Source: Prevotellaceae bacterium (GTDB lineage: Bacteria; Bacteroidota; Bacteroidia; Bacteroidales; Bacteroidaceae). From it: 47,486 nucleotides of DNA. The stretch is taken from contig JAISIN010000018.1 of NCBI GenBank assembly GCA_031262085.1, positions 1 through 47,486 on the forward strand, in the 5' to 3' direction. This document shows positions 1 through 7,022 of the stretch, piece after piece. The notes under the pieces are model-generated. The model saw nothing but the letters and a program-made list of their open reading frames with translations. It had not been told where the DNA came from and did not search any database. Numbering within the stretch: position 1 is the first letter of the stretch; every line of letters begins with the position of its first letter. The position numbers and the translations under genes were made by a program.

Positions 1-138
1 TGAAAGATACTCAATTCTATAAGTATTGGATAGGGCTGTTCGATATACAACACTATCGAGGAGATGATTGTTTGTTGTCTGTGCCGACATATTGATGCCA
101 ACACTCAAAAGAATAAAAAGCAGAAATACATTTTTCAT
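1..138 (-). CDS. Partial secreted protein (N-terminal 46 residues only)
   Basis: The minus-strand frame is open from an ATG at 138 to the window edge. The start MKNVFLLFILLSVGINMSAQ is a classic Bacteroidota signal peptide ending in S-A-Q, so the product is exported to the periplasm or outer membrane. The rest lies outside the window, so no function can be given. It begins 28 bp after the stop of the HExxH lipoprotein gene on the same strand and is probably co-transcribed with it. Confidence 0.6.
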   Translation of the reverse strand, partial: MKNVFLLFILLSVGINMSAQTTNNHLLDSVVYRTALSNTYRIEYLS

Positions 139-166
139 AACGAATTACATTTATTGATTTTGTTTA

Positions 167-1729
167 TTAGAAGCAACCAGCCTCTTGTGCAAGACTTAAT
201 GCTGTTTCGAGCGGTGTGAAATCGTAGTCAGTATTAAAATCATATCGGTTGCTATACGCTCGCGAATATTGTGCAAACATTTGTTTCCACTCATTCAAAG
301 AATTGGAACTAATTCTTCCGGGTAATGCGGTGGCATTATTGGTAACCTCAGCTAAAAATGCCAAGTATTCAGTTGATTTATCTCTGTCATTGCATCCATT
401 CATTACTTCTGGCGCGAAGAATTTATTATACTCAATATTATCGACAGCGGGACTGCCTGTAATTGTGCAGCTGGCAACAAATTCTACAATGTCTCCATAT
501 AAGGCACGTTCAAATTCCATCACTCCCTGCTTACCAGCCCCATAGTTTCCGATAGAATATTGAAACAGATGGAACATTTCATGATAGAATGATTCGCCAC
601 TTATTTGATTTCTATTCCGAAATTGTAGATTTCGAATGCCTTTTGAAGATACAACTGCGCTTTCACCTCCAAGCTGCGAGTTTATAGACATGCTGTTAAA
701 TATGGATCCCTTGCTAAGTAGTTGGTTATAAATAGCTTTTCCATAGCATAATTCTAACATTTCCGCAATGGCATTTTCCAATAATTCTTTCACTTCTTCC
801 GATAATGAAGTGAGATCTTTGAAAAACTTGTCACAGAGCGGGTATTTACCCTTTCCTTTCTTGTCGTCATTGTTGGGGTTAGGCTTACTGCCACCCCCGG
901 CAGAGCCAGGGGGTATTCCGCCACCATCCTCTCTTTCCCAACTATATTCTCCTGTTATGTAACATTCTTCGTGTTCATTAGTTATCTCTATATTAAATTG
1001 ATAACTATTACCCCAATAATACTCTGTCCAGACCCAATAACAGTCATAAGTATAGAAAATCATGCGGGTCTTCGCTGTTCTGTCTACGTTATCTTCTCTC
1101 TTTTGGATAATTTTTTCGGTAATTTGTCCTTTTTTATATTTCCAGCCGTTTATAAAATCACCCTCCACGGCATAAAACAGCACTGTTCCATCAAAATCCG
1201 GTTCCCGTTTCAGGTATGTGTTGTTTCGTAATGGCTTTGCCGCGGTCAGATATTCGTAAGATCCTACGAAGGTCATGATGAAACTTCGCGTAGTCTTTTG
1301 TTTACTATTTGTCTCTATTACCAATCGGGCAAGGCTGTGAAGCGAATCTATTTCTTCGCCGTCGAGCAGTTTTTCCATCGTTCGTTCATCGGCGAAGAGC
1401 ACAGGCCATCCTTCGATAATAGGAACCTCTACGGTAGACAAAGTGTCTTTTTCGTAGGTTTTGGCGTTGTCCCAATCGAAGTTTATGGCTGTTTGTGTAT
1501 TTTCGTTATCTCCCGGGACGCGGGTTTGAACGACTATTCCGTAGTTCTCGGCAAACCATTGGCGGGCAGCAGAGAGTTGTGCCATGTGTTGCTTCTCCAT
1601 AGCGTTATCGGAAGGTTGTTCCTTTTCGACGCAGGAATAGTAACACAAACAGATTAAGGTAATGGCATAAATCCAATGCCATTGTCGCACGTGGTGCGTG
1701 AAAGGTTGGGAATGTTTCTCCATTTTCAT
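167..1729 (-). CDS. Lipoprotein with an HExxH metallopeptidase-like motif
   Basis: About 520 residues. The frame is open 25 codons further upstream, but the ATG at 1729 is preferred because it lies downstream of the promoter -7 element at 1775-1782 and places a hydrophobic stretch and a Cys (WIYAITLICLCYYSC) near the N-terminus, as in a lipoprotein signal. The lipobox is weak (Tyr at -3). A middle region rich in Trp and Tyr ends in a Gly/Pro/Asn/Lys linker (residues about 268-295). The C-terminal third holds SFYHEMFHLFQY, an HExxH zinc-binding pattern at residues 383-387, followed about 30 residues later by Glu-rich GDIVEFV that could supply a third ligand, gluzincin-style. I do not recognise a named family. 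A surface or periplasmic protease is an inference from the motif only. The gene is AT-richer than the housekeeping block beside it, which suggests an accessory origin. Confidence 0.7.
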   Translation of the reverse strand: MKMEKHSQPFTHHVRQWHWIYAITLICLCYYSCVEKEQPSDNAMEKQHMAQLSAARQWFAENYGIVVQTRVPGDNENTQTAINFDWDNAKTYEKDTLSTVEVPIIEGWPVLFADERTMEKLLDGEEIDSLHSLARLVIETNSKQKTTRSFIMTFVGSYEYLTAAKPLRNNTYLKREPDFDGTVLFYAVEGDFINGWKYKKGQITEKIIQKREDNVDRTAKTRMIFYTYDCYWVWTEYYWGNSYQFNIEITNEHEECYITGEYSWEREDGGGIPPGSAGGGSKPNPNNDDKKGKGKYPLCDKFFKDLTSLSEEVKELLENAIAEMLELCYGKAIYNQLLSKGSIFNSMSINSQLGGESAVVSSKGIRNLQFRNRNQISGESFYHEMFHLFQYSIGNYGAGKQGVMEFERALYGDIVEFVASCTITGSPAVDNIEYNKFFAPEVMNGCNDRDKSTEYLAFLAEVTNNATALPGRISSNSLNEWKQMFAQYSRAYSNRYDFNTDYDFTPLETALSLAQEAGCF

Positions 1730-1774
1730 TTCGGTGCATAAACGGTTAGACTTAATTTTTTGAAACTGATGCGG

Positions 1775-1782
1775 CAAAGTTA
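1775..1782 (-). promoter_or_regulatory. Promoter -7 element for the HExxH lipoprotein gene
   Basis: On the minus strand this reads TAACTTTG, a full match to the Bacteroidota TAnnTTTG element, about 45 bp before the chosen ATG at 1729. No clear TTTG is seen 19-21 bp upstream; an inverted repeat occupies that place instead. Confidence 0.5.
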
Positions 1783-1791
1783 CCGGTGTTA

Positions 1792-1812
1792 CATGAAACA
1801 GCATGTTTCATG
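1792..1812. promoter_or_regulatory. Perfect inverted repeat, candidate operator
   Basis: CATGAAAC, 5-nt spacer, GTTTCATG: two perfect 8-bp arms lying where the -33 region of the 1775-1782 promoter should be. That position suits a regulator site. It could also be a weak hairpin. Confidence 0.4.
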
Positions 1813-1852
1813 GGTGTTCCATGAGTGTTCCATGAATGTCCCACGAGTGTCT
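1809..1852. repeat. Four 11-bp direct repeats upstream of the promoter
   Basis: Units are CATGGGTGTTC, CATGAGTGTTC, CATGAATGTCC and CACGAGTGTCT, end to end at 11-bp period. They fill the gap between the HTH lipoprotein stop codon and the inverted repeat at 1792-1812. The period is close to one helical turn, so bound proteins would line up on one DNA face. Confidence 0.55.
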
Positions 1853-2637
1853 CATTGTGTGTTATTTGCCGATTTTTCGGCTTTTTCTTGGAGAATATCC
1901 TTTAGTTTTGCGCCGCTTGGGGCTTTCAGTTTAGAGAGAATTTCTTTGTTTTTTCTATAAATAGTGCTTCTTCCATATCCATGAAAGTGCCCTATATAGA
2001 CTATGGGGATATCGATCAGATAGAGGCAGCATATCTGGATTTCTTCGGATGAAAGGTCTGCGTGCTGTTGTTGTAAGTCGACGATGATTCCGTTCCATCT
2101 TACGTTGACGAGTCGGATGAGTTCTTGCCATTCTGCTTCATTGAAAGTATCTTTGGTATATGCCACTTTCAATGTATGCGCAATATCTTTTGCTTTGTGA
2201 TAGACAGCAGACGATTCGAGTTCGTCTGCTTCTCGGAATTGTTTTTGCATTTTTAGGTTATTCATATCCGCAAGGCGCTTATCAAATTGTGCGTGTTCTG
2301 TTTGATGCCTTTTGTGGTATCTTGCACTTGATATGATTACGCCGACAAGGAGAATTGAGGTGATGAGACTCCCTGCAATAAAATATTTGTGTTCTATCAT
2401 GGCGATGTTATAAAACTCTTTTTCTAACTCAAGAAGAGCCGTAAAGATGTCTTTTGCCGAAGTATCGGATGGGGGCGTTGTTGACAAGGAGGCATGATTC
2501 ACACTATCCGGTCGTGCAGACAACAGCGCATGAACTTGTTCCAATCGTGTGTGTGGCTCTTCTTGGTATTCACAAGCAGCTAACATACTGATAGATATAA
2601 TTAGCAGGAGCAAAGGAAGTTTCGAATTAGATTTCAT
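1852..2637 (-). CDS. Membrane-tethered HTH lipoprotein, shortened TPR-HTH family
   Basis: 261 residues. The N-terminus is a lipoprotein signal (MLAAC at about 18-22). A short segment with 'LLSARPDSV' follows, resembling the start of the common Bacteroidales family that runs lipoprotein - TPR repeats - transmembrane helix - coiled coil - HTH. Here the TPR array is missing: the transmembrane helix FIAGSLITSILLVGVII comes at about residue 86, then a charged coiled-coil-like region. A C-terminal helix-turn-helix-like segment follows (LSSEEIQICCLYLIDIP through YGRSTIYRKNKEI), similar in layout to LuxR/sigma-region-4 helices. The HTH side should face the cytoplasm. Known relatives are thought to be membrane-bound regulators. 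The direct and inverted repeats just past its stop are possible targets. Family assignment is by pattern and the internal loss of the TPR part is inference. Confidence 0.65.
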   Translation of the reverse strand: MKSNSKLPLLLLIISISMLAACEYQEEPHTRLEQVHALLSARPDSVNHASLSTTPPSDTSAKDIFTALLELEKEFYNIAMIEHKYFIAGSLITSILLVGVIISSARYHKRHQTEHAQFDKRLADMNNLKMQKQFREADELESSAVYHKAKDIAHTLKVAYTKDTFNEAEWQELIRLVNVRWNGIIVDLQQQHADLSSEEIQICCLYLIDIPIVYIGHFHGYGRSTIYRKNKEILSKLKAPSGAKLKDILQEKAEKSANNTQ

Positions 2638-2708
2638 GAGATGAAATTTTCTATAAAGTATAAAGTGGGTTGTTTTATTAAAATTATCCTAATTCTTATA
2701 TAGAACAA

Positions 2709-2740
2709 CAAAGATATAATATGTTTTCCTGTTTTCCAAA
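2709..2740 (-). promoter_or_regulatory. Bacteroidota promoter for the HTH lipoprotein gene
   Basis: On the minus strand TTTG at 2737-2740 is followed after 20 bp by TATCTTTG at 2709-2716, matching the TTTG-N19-21-TAnnTTTG consensus. The expected leader is about 65 nt. Confidence 0.6.
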
Positions 2741-2869
2741 CTTTGTTATGTCGAATTAGTAACTATCGCTTCACTGCGTGTGGCTTGTACTATGAAATAT
2801 AGCAAAAAGCAACCTGAAAAGATACACCATAACAGGCTGATTGAATGTGTTTTGTCCCTTCTTTGTACC

Positions 2870-2933
2870 CGTCTAACGGTGGTTGGACGGGCGTCCAACG
2901 GTCGTTAGACGGGCGTCCAACCATCGTTAGACG
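2870..2933. repeat. Tandem palindromes, 22-bp period, 3 units
   Basis: Units at 2870-2889, 2892-2911 and 2914-2933 each have the form CGTCyAAC-4 nt-GTTrGACG: 8-bp arms around a 4-nt loop, plus a 2-bp spacer. The right arm of one unit can also pair with the left arm of the next, so alternative hairpins exist. The array sits just past the 3' end of polA (minus strand). The same family recurs at 19765-19850. The rest of 2638-2969 is AT-rich leader and promoter sequence. Confidence 0.85.
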
Positions 2934-2969
2934 CCTACTATGATCTGATCTGATAGGAATGTTTGTATT

Positions 2970-5822
2970 TCAATGTGCCTTCAACCAGTTCTTCCCCCAT
3001 CCGCAGTCGGCTTTCAGGGGTACATGCATGAGGTAGGCATGTTCCATTTCTTCGATGACAATGTTTTCTACAATCGTTTTTTCGGCTATGGGTACACTGA
3101 AGTTAAGCTCGTCGTGTACTTGCAGAATCATTTTGGCTTGGATATGTTCGGTTTGGAAGCGATGGTAGATGCGTGCCATAGCAACTTTGATGATGTCGGC
3201 GGCGCTACCCTGTATGGGGGCGTTGATGGCATTTCGTTCGGCATATCCGCGCACGACGGCGTTGTGCGAGTGTATGTCGGGCAGGTAGCGTTTGCGGTGG
3301 AAGATGGTTTCGACATAGCCGTGCCGACGGGCTACTTCGATGCTTTTATCCATATAGGCGCGCACGCCCGGGTAGGTGGCGAAGTATTCGTCGATCAACT
3401 CTTTTGCCTCTTTGCGGTCAACGTTCATGCGTTCTGCCAGTCCGAAGACGGAAATGCCGTAGATAATGCCAAAGTTGGCAGTCTTGGCTTTGCGGCGCAT
3501 GTCGGAGGTGACGTTGTGAATATCTACCTTGTATATCTTGGCAGCAGTGGCGGAGTGGATGTCGTGTCCGCTCCTGAAGGCATCAATCATGTTGTGATCT
3601 TCGCTGAGATGCGCCATGATGCGGAGTTCTATCTGCGAGTAGTCGGCAGAGAAGAACTCACAACCGTCGTCGGGGATGAAGGCTTTGCGAATCTCTTTGC
3701 CGTCGTCGTCGCGGATGGGGATGTTTTGCAGGTTGGGGTTGCTCGAGCTGAGGCGTCCGGTGGCGGTGATGGCTTGATTGAACGAGGTGTGGATGCGCCC
3801 GGTGCGCAGGTTGATGAGCTGGGGCAGTGCATCGACATAAGTGCCGAGCAGCTTCTTCAAGCCGCGGTACTCCAGTATCTTGCCAATGGCGGGGTGGCGG
3901 TTGCGCAGACTTTCGAGCACCTCTTCGGAGGTGACGTACTGTCCGGTCTTGGTTTTCTTGGGTTTATCGACGATGTGTAGCCGGTCGAACAGCACCTCGC
4001 CTACCTGCTTGGGCGAAGCAATGTTGAACATTTCGCCTGCCAGTTGATAGATATCTTTTTCGATCTCTTTCAGTCGGGTGGTGAAGTGAGTCGATAGCTG
4101 TTTGAGCGTTTCGGTATCTACCCGCACGCCGTTGCATTCCATGTCTGCCAATACCGGTACGAGCGGCATTTCTATTTCGTAGAAGAGCTGTTCGGCTCCG
4201 ACTTCCACAAGTTCTTTTTCGAGCACGTTTTTCAGCTTGAGGGTGATGTCGGCATCTTCGCAGGCATAGAGGTAAACCTCTTCGGGAGTGAGGTCGCGCA
4301 TGTTGCGTTGGTTCTTTCCTTTGGCTCCAATAAGTTCGTCGATGTGTATGGTGCGATAGTGCAGGTAGATTTCTGCCAAGTAGTCCATGTTGTGTCGCAG
4401 TTCGGGTTGGAGCACGTAGTGGGCGAGCATGGTGTCGAACAGTTTGCCGTGCACGCAGATGTTGTAGTTGCGGAGCACCATCAGGTCGTACTTGATATTT
4501 TGTCCTACCTTCAGCGACTGCTCGTTTTCGTAGAGCGGTCGGAACTCGTCGACGATGGATTGCGCTTCGGAGCGGTCGGCAGGAATGGGAATGTAGTAGG
4601 CGCGATTTTCGGCATCGCTGAAGCTTAATCCTACCAGTTCGGCATCGATGGCGTCGGTAGAGGTGGTTTCGGTGTCAAAAGCAAGAATTTCGGCTGTAAG
4701 CAAGTTTTGAATAATTTGTGCTCTTTTCTCTTTAGTATCAATGAGTTGATAGTTTGAAATTGAAATATCTAAACGCGAAAACAGCCCTTCGTTGGAAGCG
4801 CCTTGTCCGTCGGTCGGAATAAGTGCGAATAAATCGCCCTGAATCGGCGCATTTTTGTCGGGTTCGGCAGAGGGGGGCGGTGGGGCAGCGGCAGGTTGGG
4901 CGAACAGTGTTCCGATAAACGGGTCGGTAGGAGCGGGTGGGGGAGTGTCGTCTCTGCGGAGCACACGGTCGATGAGCGAACGAAACTCCAGCTCTCCAAA
5001 TAGTTTTCTAAGCTCGGGTTCGTCAGGCTCTTCGCGAACCAGCGACTGCAGGTCGAGCGTGATGGGTACGTCGGTCTTGATGGTGGCGAGAAATTTGGAG
5101 AAGAGAATCTGTTGGCGGTTGTTTTCCACTTTCTGTTTGAGGGCGCCTTTGAGCTGGTCGGTATGATTGAGCAGGTTTTCGATGCTACCGAATTGGGCAA
5201 TGAGTTTCTGTGCCGTCTTCTCGCCTACGCCCGGGCATCCGGGGATGTTGTCGGCAGTGTCGCCCATCAACCCAAGCATGTCGATGACTTGTGCGGGCGA
5301 GGCAATGTCGAACTTCTGCTTTACCTCTTCTACGCCCATGGCTTCGAAGCCGCCGGTGTACTTGGGTCGATACATCCATACGTTGTTGCCTACCAATTGC
5401 CCGTAGTCTTTGTCGGGGGTCATCATATAGGTGGGGATGCCTTGCCGTCCGGCTTTGATGGCAAGGGTGCCAATGACATCGTCGGCTTCGAAGCCGGGCA
5501 CTTCGAGGATGGGGATGTGGTAGGCGCGGATGATGTCTTTAATGATAGGTACGGAGCGGCGTATATCTTCGGGTGTCTCTTCGCGCTGTGCTTTATATTG
5601 CTCGAAGGCTTCGTGACGGAAGGTCGGTCCGGGCGGGTCGAAAGCAATTCCGATGTGTGTAGGGTTCTCCTTCTTCAATACCTCTTCGAGGGTATTGACG
5701 AAGCCGAAGATGGCAGAGGTGTTCAGTCCTTTGGAGTTGATGCGCGGTGCCTTGATGAGGGCATAGTAGGCACGGTATATCAATGCGTAGGCATCGAGAA
5801 GGAAAAGCTTGTTATCAGTCAT
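2970..5822 (-). CDS. polA: DNA polymerase I
   Basis: 950 residues, full length. It fills gaps and removes RNA primers during replication and repair. The 5' nuclease domain opens with KLFLLDAYALIYRAYYA and has a DNIPG helix-hairpin region. A Pro/Ala-rich linker (about residues 290-330) leads to a 3'-5' exonuclease domain that keeps its acidic residues (FDTETTSTDA; YACEDADITLKL), so proofreading looks intact. The polymerase domain shows motif A (SADYSQIELRIMAHLS), the O-helix (RRKAKTANFGIIYGIS) and motif C (QVHDELNFSV). The reading frame continues 35 codons upstream, but the promoter at 5844-5874 sits inside that extension, so the start MTDNKLFLLD at 5822 is chosen; MNM at 5828 is the alternative. 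Confidence 0.97.
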   Translation of the reverse strand: MTDNKLFLLDAYALIYRAYYALIKAPRINSKGLNTSAIFGFVNTLEEVLKKENPTHIGIAFDPPGPTFRHEAFEQYKAQREETPEDIRRSVPIIKDIIRAYHIPILEVPGFEADDVIGTLAIKAGRQGIPTYMMTPDKDYGQLVGNNVWMYRPKYTGGFEAMGVEEVKQKFDIASPAQVIDMLGLMGDTADNIPGCPGVGEKTAQKLIAQFGSIENLLNHTDQLKGALKQKVENNRQQILFSKFLATIKTDVPITLDLQSLVREEPDEPELRKLFGELEFRSLIDRVLRRDDTPPPAPTDPFIGTLFAQPAAAPPPPSAEPDKNAPIQGDLFALIPTDGQGASNEGLFSRLDISISNYQLIDTKEKRAQIIQNLLTAEILAFDTETTSTDAIDAELVGLSFSDAENRAYYIPIPADRSEAQSIVDEFRPLYENEQSLKVGQNIKYDLMVLRNYNICVHGKLFDTMLAHYVLQPELRHNMDYLAEIYLHYRTIHIDELIGAKGKNQRNMRDLTPEEVYLYACEDADITLKLKNVLEKELVEVGAEQLFYEIEMPLVPVLADMECNGVRVDTETLKQLSTHFTTRLKEIEKDIYQLAGEMFNIASPKQVGEVLFDRLHIVDKPKKTKTGQYVTSEEVLESLRNRHPAIGKILEYRGLKKLLGTYVDALPQLINLRTGRIHTSFNQAITATGRLSSSNPNLQNIPIRDDDGKEIRKAFIPDDGCEFFSADYSQIELRIMAHLSEDHNMIDAFRSGHDIHSATAAKIYKVDIHNVTSDMRRKAKTANFGIIYGISVFGLAERMNVDRKEAKELIDEYFATYPGVRAYMDKSIEVARRHGYVETIFHRKRYLPDIHSHNAVVRGYAERNAINAPIQGSAADIIKVAMARIYHRFQTEHIQAKMILQVHDELNFSVPIAEKTIVENIVIEEMEHAYLMHVPLKADCGWGKNWLKAH

Positions 5823-5843
5823 ATTCATTCTTTTTAGATGCGT

Positions 5844-5874
5844 CAAAGGTAGTGCATCTTTCTTAATGAACCAA
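5844..5874 (-). promoter_or_regulatory. Promoter of polA
   Basis: On the minus strand TTGG (5871-5874) is followed after 19 bp by TACCTTTG (5844-5851), matching the Bacteroidota consensus. It leaves a very short leader before the ATG at 5822. Confidence 0.6.
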
Positions 5875-6002
5875 CAAAACGATACTGATTTGGTTTGATA
5901 TGTGTGTCTTAGCACATCATCATTCAATCATCATTTTGGACTATTTCGGAACTATTTCACACCTTACAACATAAAAAGAAGAGTTACTAATTGTTTTATT
6001 AC

Positions 6003-6010
6003 TAATTTTG
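6003..6010 (+). promoter_or_regulatory. Promoter -7 element for the polyprenyl synthase gene
   Basis: TAATTTTG matches TAnnTTTG; no good -33 is visible. Transcription from here would begin at or next to the ATG at 6018, which favours the second ATG at 6030 as the start. Confidence 0.45.
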
Positions 6011-6029
6011 CCCGCAAATGAGCCATAGC

Positions 6030-7004
6030 ATGGATAAATTAGCACAGATAAAAGCCCCCATTTCGGGTGAACTAGTACTGTTTAAGCGATTGTTTGACGA
6101 ATCGCTTTGCACCTCAAATGAGTTACTGAACGGTGCCGTTGTGCACATTCGGCAGAAGCAGGGAAAGATGATGCGTCCCATGCTGTTGCTGCTTACGGCG
6201 CGGCTGTTCGGTACCATAGCGTCGGCTACCTACCATGCTGCCGTTTCGCTCGAGTTGCTGCACACTGCCAGTTTGGTGCACGACGATGTGGTAGACGAGA
6301 GCAGCGAACGGCGCGGACAACCCTCGGTGAATGCGGCATATAATAACAAAGTAGCAGTGTTGGTAGGCGATTATTTGCTTGCCACCTCGTTGGCGCAAGT
6401 GAGCCGGACAGAGAGACACGCCATCATTGATGTCATATCGCGTTTGGGACAACAGCTCTCCGAAGGCGAATTGATTCAGCTTTCCAACGTCAGCAAAGCA
6501 CAATTCTCCGAGTCGTCTTATTTCGATGTCATCAGTAAAAAGACCGCCGCACTCTTTGCCGCTTGTACCGAGGCTGGTGCACTGTCGGTGTGCGCAACCG
6601 ATGAAAACGTGCTTTTGGCACGTTCGGTAGGTGAGGGCATCGGGCTATGCTTTCAGATTCGCGACGATATATTCGACTATTACGACGATGTTCAAATAGG
6701 AAAACCCACCGGAAACGATATGCTGGAGGGTAAGCTTACCCTTCCTGCTCTTTATGCCCTGAACAGTACGCCCGACGAGGAGGCACACCGCCTCGCCCTG
6801 CGTGTGAAGCAAGGCACTGCCACGCCCAATGAAATCGCGTGGTTGATTGAATTCTCCAAACAGCATGGGGGTATCTTGTATGCTACCAACACCATGTTCA
6901 GGCAGCGCGACAAGGTGCGCAGCCTGCTGGAACCACTGCCCGATACGGATGTGAAACAGGCGTTGTTGAACTATCTGGATTATGTGGTGGAGCGGGAGAT
7001 ATAG
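6030..7004 (+). CDS. Polyprenyl diphosphate synthase
   Basis: 324 residues from the ATG at 6030 (MDKLAQIKAPI); an ATG at 6018 would add four residues. It is a trans-type isoprenyl diphosphate synthase that adds isopentenyl diphosphate units to make the long prenyl chain of menaquinone. Both Asp-rich motifs are present: HDDVVDESSERRG (about residues 84-96) and RDDIFDYYDD (about 211-220). The conserved GKMMRP substrate site lies at about 45-50 and the GKPTGNDMLEGK loop follows the second motif. The protein should be cytoplasmic or membrane-associated. Divergent from polA, with mfd 18 bp downstream in a probable operon. Chain length cannot be read with confidence, so IspB-like is only a general label. 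Confidence 0.92.
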   Translation: MDKLAQIKAPISGELVLFKRLFDESLCTSNELLNGAVVHIRQKQGKMMRPMLLLLTARLFGTIASATYHAAVSLELLHTASLVHDDVVDESSERRGQPSVNAAYNNKVAVLVGDYLLATSLAQVSRTERHAIIDVISRLGQQLSEGELIQLSNVSKAQFSESSYFDVISKKTAALFAACTEAGALSVCATDENVLLARSVGEGIGLCFQIRDDIFDYYDDVQIGKPTGNDMLEGKLTLPALYALNSTPDEEAHRLALRVKQGTATPNEIAWLIEFSKQHGGILYATNTMFRQRDKVRSLLEPLPDTDVKQALLNYLDYVVEREI

Positions 7005-7022
7005 ACATTCACTCACATCACG

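Noticed and set aside
2973..3980. Long plus-strand open frame opposite polA (335 codons), with similar ones opposite mfd, the kinase, the AAA+ gene and the glycosyltransferase
   Set aside because: They run antisense to clear conserved genes, lack promoters and known motifs, and are explained by the GC-rich third codon positions of the sense genes.
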